DNA from: Bacillota bacterium
GTDB taxonomy: Bacteria; Bacillota; UBA994
NCBI GenBank assembly: GCA_009773495.1
Contig: WSXW01000007.1
Coordinates: 1 to 64,000, forward strand
Direction: 5' to 3'
DNA: 64,000 nucleotides
The translations under genes and the position numbers were made by a program. Under the pieces are notes generated by a model. That model worked only from the letters and a program-made list of their open reading frames with translations, was not told the origin of the DNA and made no database searches. Positions 60,461 through 64,000 of this stretch are shown here, one piece after another; within the stretch, counting starts at the first letter, position 1; the number at the start of each line of letters is the position of its first letter.

Positions 60461-61873
60461 TTATGCCCTAGGGATGATACGCACGCCGATGCCTACTCCC
60501 CAGGACTTGCCTGTATCGTCTAGATTAAAGCGTATCTCCATCTCTTGTCCCTTAAGCACAAACAGACCGGTTATATCGTTAAGGCGCTTAATTACGCAGT
60601 GATCCTTCTTATACTTAATCCATAGTTCGCCTTCTTCGATGACAATGTCGAACTCAGCGCCTTCGCCGGACTTATATGGCCCAGTAAAGCGATCCCTATC
60701 TACCTGTGCCCATTCAGACGTCTCGTACACCACTTTTGGTGTATCAATGGGGAGCCCTAAGCCTAGGTTTATGGCTGCAAGCCATACCTTTGCTACAGGA
60801 ACCGCGCTGAGGTTACAGAGGACAACTGCCGAAAGACCCTTCTCAGGCACGAAACCACCATTAGACGAAACGCCCTTGAGTGCCCCGCCGTGCTCCACTA
60901 GTGTTACCCCATGATAATTTGGTTTAACACGTAGCCCATGGCCATAGGAGTCGTATAGCGAGACATTGTGATTCATGGCAATATTCTTCTTCACGCTCTC
61001 ATGCTTAAGCAGCCTCACACCCTTGTATTCGCCTCCATTAGCTAACATCTGAAAGACCCGAATTAGATCAGTAGCGCAAGTCTTGACCCACCCACAGGCA
61101 AGGTACGGCGGGGCAACCTGCCAATGAGTTGAAACCTGCATTTCATCGTCTTCGTTCTTCCAATATAGATCTGTAACGTCGTTGTGCTCACGCATTTCTT
61201 CGAAGTTTAGGAAACTCCGCGTCATTTTGAGGGGTTTAAAAATGTTCTCCCGGACGTATTCAGAGTAGGTCAACCCACTTACCTTCATGACAATTGCTCC
61301 AAGCAATGCATAGGCGTCGTTGGAGTAGCTAAAATACTCTCCCGTTTTTCCCAAGAGATCGCACTCGTGCGAAGCAATATAGTCAATGAGTTCAGAGTAA
61401 GTGTTAACGGGTGGCTCTTCCTTTTGCTCTTTGGCAGGCTCAGTGATTTCTTTCTTGTCGGGTACGAGCTTATCTGGCACAGTGTTGCCACGTATGGATA
61501 TGCCTAGAGCCGGCAAGGGTGGCATGCTACTGGTGTGAGTTAAGAAGTGGTGGATAGTTACGTCCTCCCCACCCCCGCCAGGTAACCTAAAATCGGGTAG
61601 GTATTTGATGACAGGGTCAGAAAAAGACAACAAGCCCTGCTCCACTAACTGCGCAACAGCGATGCCGGTTATAGTTTTGGTGATCGAAGCGATCCCAAAG
61701 ATTGTTTCTGTAGTGGCAGTAATCTCTCTCTCTTTGCTTCGGTAGCCAAACGCCTTGGTGTAGATAACTTTGTTTCCTTTAGCTATGGCTACTGTAAGTC
61801 CTGGTGCGCACTGTTCATCCATTGACTGTATGACGTACTCCTCAAACTGGGTCACTCTTTTTGTATCTAGCAT
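60461..61873 (-). CDS. Serine hydrolase of the beta-lactamase/penicillin-binding fold
   Basis: A protein of 470 residues from the ATG at 61873 (GGAGGAG site). The active-site serine is in SITK (63-66), the second motif is YSND (Y-x-N, near residue 190) and the third is HGG in VEHGGALKG. A charged Pro/Glu/Lys-rich linker (about residues 130-155) interrupts the catalytic domain, and the C-terminal 100 residues resemble a lipocalin-like barrel. No signal peptide is seen. It could act on D-amino-acid peptides or esters. It is divergent from the NlpC/P60 gene, which suggests a link to cell-wall peptides. Confidence 0.85.
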   Translation of the reverse strand: MLDTKRVTQFEEYVIQSMDEQCAPGLTVAIAKGNKVIYTKAFGYRSKEREITATTETIFGIASITKTITGIAVAQLVEQGLLSFSDPVIKYLPDFRLPGGGGEDVTIHHFLTHTSSMPPLPALGISIRGNTVPDKLVPDKKEITEPAKEQKEEPPVNTYSELIDYIASHECDLLGKTGEYFSYSNDAYALLGAIVMKVSGLTYSEYVRENIFKPLKMTRSFLNFEEMREHNDVTDLYWKNEDDEMQVSTHWQVAPPYLACGWVKTCATDLIRVFQMLANGGEYKGVRLLKHESVKKNIAMNHNVSLYDSYGHGLRVKPNYHGVTLVEHGGALKGVSSNGGFVPEKGLSAVVLCNLSAVPVAKVWLAAINLGLGLPIDTPKVVYETSEWAQVDRDRFTGPYKSGEGAEFDIVIEEGELWIKYKKDHCVIKRLNDITGLFVLKGQEMEIRFNLDDTGKSWGVGIGVRIIPRA

Positions 61874-62049
61874 CTGCAACTCCTCCGTCCTTAGGGATTT
61901 ATTTCTACAACCGATACTTAAATCCTGCGAGTAAGCGACACTGCACGAAACCTTTAATAGCTTATGCTATAGTGACTTTAGATTTCAGAAGGAATAAATA
62001 AGCACTCTATAGAATTTATAAGTCATGCCGTGAAAAGGGGTGTCTAGAA

Positions 62050-62892
62050 TTGACCTATGGTTTTATTGCTCGTGAATACGTAAGCTTGGGAGAAGCGCCA
62101 CATAAAAATGTAGTGAAGACGGTATTATCTCAAGCGCGGTTAGCAGAACCAATTAAGATTCTGCAACAGCAGGATGGGTGGTACGAAATCGAACAGTCTG
62201 ATACATATCGAGGCTGGGTGTCTTCAACTGATGTAGTATTGACGACAAAGGAGTACTGGGAAGGCTATCAAAACTCTAGCTTGGTATTAATCACTAGTCC
62301 TTTTGTTTACATTTACCCTACGACTGACTGTTGTCCCCAAGGCAAGGATGCAACCACACTAGTAACTGGAGCAACCCTAGGCACGATGCTTAAACTCGTG
62401 AGCGAGGACAGCTCAGTATATGAAGTGGCTCTACCTGATGGAAGAATAGGCTATGTACCAGTAGAAAATGGCTATATTATAGAAGCCTTTAATAAAATAG
62501 CGCGTGGTACCGCTGACAGCATTATTGCTCTAGCCAAACAATTCTTAGGTTTACCCTACTACTGGGGCGGAACCACTCCTTACGGTTACGATTGCTCTGG
62601 GTTTATGCAGACCGTATATAAGATGAACGGCATTGACTTACTGCGTGATGCCCACCAACAGTACGAACAAGGCGAGGCCGTGGGGAGCAGAGACGACTTA
62701 GCCAAGGGAGACATGGTCTTTTGGTCCACCTACAGAGCCGGGGCTTCTCATGTGGGTATCTACCTTGGCAATAATGAGTACATCCATGCAGGTAGCTCGC
62801 GCGGTGTAGCAATTAACAGCTTTGACCCGACCCAATCAAACTACAGCGAAGAGCTAGACAAGAAATACTTGGGCGCCAGAAGAGTACTGTAA
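62050..62892 (+). CDS. NlpC/P60 endopeptidase, probable muropeptide recycling
   Basis: A protein of 280 residues from a TTG start (AAGGGGT site 8 bases upstream). The N-terminal 150 residues contain two SH3-like segments (GWYEIEQSDTYRGWVSSTD; YEVALPDGRIGYVPVENG). The catalytic domain has C182 (YDCSGF), H234 (SHVGIY) and H246 (YIHA). No signal peptide is present. This layout is that of YkfC-type gamma-D-glutamyl-L-diamino acid endopeptidases, which act on wall peptides inside the cell. The dipeptide epimerase follows 13 bases later. Confidence 0.88.
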   Translation: MTYGFIAREYVSLGEAPHKNVVKTVLSQARLAEPIKILQQQDGWYEIEQSDTYRGWVSSTDVVLTTKEYWEGYQNSSLVLITSPFVYIYPTTDCCPQGKDATTLVTGATLGTMLKLVSEDSSVYEVALPDGRIGYVPVENGYIIEAFNKIARGTADSIIALAKQFLGLPYYWGGTTPYGYDCSGFMQTVYKMNGIDLLRDAHQQYEQGEAVGSRDDLAKGDMVFWSTYRAGASHVGIYLGNNEYIHAGSSRGVAINSFDPTQSNYSEELDKKYLGARRVL

Positions 62893-62905
62893 GGGGGAGT
62901 TAATA

Positions 62906-63994
62906 ATGAAGATTACCTCTATCGAAATTGGTAAGCTCACAATCCCACTTATAAAGCCGTTTAAGACAGCCTTGCGCGTGCTATCCGTTTCTGAGACTTA
63001 CGTGATTAAGGTTACCCTTGAGAACGGCATGGTAGGCTGGGGCGCAGCTTCGCCCACAGCAGTAATCACCGGGGATACTCTTGGCTCTATTCGCGGGGCT
63101 CTTACCGAAGTGCTTATTCCCCAACTAGTGGGGGCGGACGTTGAAAACTACGAGAGCATCTTGACTAAGATTAATGCTGGAGTAGTTCGAAATTCTAGCG
63201 CTAGGGCTGCGCTAGACATGGCAGTGTACGACCTAGTCGGTAAGCTCCATAATGCTCCATTGTACAAGTTCCTAGGTGGCCACAAGAATTCGTTTGAGAC
63301 AGACATCACTGTAAGCGTTAACAGCCCTAAAGAAATGGCGGACGACGCTCGCAAGTTTGTGGTCGATAAGTTCAGTACCCTTAAGCTAAAGGTGGGCATT
63401 GACTCCACAGTAGATATTCAGCGGGTAAAAGGAATCAGAGAGGCAGTCGGCCCGAGCATCAAGATTAGGCTAGATGCCAACCAAGGCTGGACAGCTAAAG
63501 AAGCCATCCGCGTTATCACCAAGATGGAAGACATGGGATTAGCCATTGAACTAGTAGAGCAGCCAGTTAAGGCCCACGACATCGACGGACTCAAATATGT
63601 TACTGACCGCGTGCTTACACCCATCCTTGCTGATGAGAGCGTGTTCTCCCCCGAAGACGCTTTTAGAGTTCTGCAAATTAGAGCAGCCGATATCATCAAC
63701 ATCAAGCTTATGAAGGCCGGCGGCATCTACAACGCCCTTAAGATTAACGCCATGGCCGAGACATGTGGCGTAGAATGCATGATCGGCTGTATGATCGAAA
63801 ACAAAATCGGCATTGCTGCTGCTGCTCATCTAGCTGGCGCCAAAAAGAACATTACCCGCATGGACCTCGACGCACCCTTTCTGCTCGCCCATGAGCCTGT
63901 GGAAGGCGGCATTAGCTTTGACGGACCGCGCATAATTCTTTCTGATGCGCCAGGCTTGGGGATTACGGCAGTGCATACGCTGGAGGCATTGTAG
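62906..63994 (+). CDS. L-Ala-D/L-Glu dipeptide epimerase
   Basis: An enolase-superfamily enzyme of 362 residues. The catalytic lysines are in LKLKVG (K160, K162) and NIKLMKAGG (near 267-270). Metal ligands are D190 (RLDAN), E218 (VEQP) and D243 (ADES). This is the muconate-lactonizing subgroup typical of YkfB/YcjG, which converts L-Ala-D-Glu to L-Ala-L-Glu so that wall peptides can be used as food. It shares an operon with the NlpC/P60 enzyme that would release its substrate. The gene ends just inside the window. Confidence 0.9.
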   Translation: MKITSIEIGKLTIPLIKPFKTALRVLSVSETYVIKVTLENGMVGWGAASPTAVITGDTLGSIRGALTEVLIPQLVGADVENYESILTKINAGVVRNSSARAALDMAVYDLVGKLHNAPLYKFLGGHKNSFETDITVSVNSPKEMADDARKFVVDKFSTLKLKVGIDSTVDIQRVKGIREAVGPSIKIRLDANQGWTAKEAIRVITKMEDMGLAIELVEQPVKAHDIDGLKYVTDRVLTPILADESVFSPEDAFRVLQIRAADIINIKLMKAGGIYNALKINAMAETCGVECMIGCMIENKIGIAAAAHLAGAKKNITRMDLDAPFLLAHEPVEGGISFDGPRIILSDAPGLGITAVHTLEAL

Positions 63995-64000
63995 AACTAC

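Overview
The window reads as chromosomal DNA of an anaerobic Bacillota (Clostridia-like) bacterium. The evidence is a tyrosine T-box leader, PyrR-type attenuators, a NiaR/NiaX niacin pair, a class 1B dihydroorotate dehydrogenase (PyrK/PyrD), strong AGGAGG ribosome binding sites with many GTG and TTG starts, and clostridial-style ferredoxin and C_GCAxxG_C_C proteins. I saw no rRNA, tRNA, CRISPR array, phage or intact insertion sequence.

Layout. 1-5020: branched-chain amino acid ABC importer operon livK-H-M-G-F (minus), with a consensus promoter. 5.1-8.4 kb: arsR-acr3 arsenite efflux, a GltS-like symporter and a small redox-type protein. 8.6-15.6 kb: purA with a divergent LysR regulator, a GNAT enzyme, glnS, an FAD dehydrogenase and a phosphoesterase. 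15.7-19.5 kb: PadR regulator and a heterodimeric ABC exporter. 19.7-25.6 kb: a YyaL-type thioredoxin-domain protein, a decayed NlpC/P60 fragment, then a metal operon cadC - P-type ATPase - secreted acidic DUF5667 protein. 25.7-33 kb: FapA-like protein, glycerate kinase, APH-type kinase, OFA-family MFS transporter, YoaK-like protein, small AlkZ-related protein. 33.1-39.5 kb: T-box and tyrS, yaiI, methyltransferase, MFS drug exporter, niaR/niaX. 39.6-45.2 kb: MarR with a four-cysteine tail, ferredoxin-like protein with a Crp/Fnr-type operator, nitroreductase, M3-type peptidase, RDD protein. 45.2-51.7 kb: divergent pyrBI and pyrCFKDE operons, each with its own PyrR-type attenuator. 51.7-57.3 kb: an ABC importer of the sugar/nucleoside class whose binding protein is a DUF3798 protein with an N-terminal stalk domain. 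57.5-64 kb: beta-CASP nuclease, YcaQ/AlkX-type glycosylase, serine hydrolase, and an NlpC/P60 - dipeptide epimerase pair for muropeptide recycling.

Working together: PyrB/I, C, F, K/D and E cover UMP synthesis from carbamoyl phosphate onward; carAB and pyrR lie elsewhere. Both metal modules pair an ArsR-family sensor with an efflux pump. The epimerase and the signal-less NlpC/P60 enzyme fit cytoplasmic recycling of cell-wall peptides.

The most unusual signals are: (i) a family of degenerate 7-bp-period tandem repeats at several intergenic sites, one of which runs into the 5' end of pyrD; (ii) a Crp/Fnr-type palindrome at exactly -41.5 of a predicted promoter of the ferredoxin gene; (iii) the stalk-DUF3798 binding-protein fusion; (iv) the metal-controlled operon ending in a secreted acidic protein. 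Start codons were re-chosen from ribosome binding sites wherever the longest open frame looked too long.
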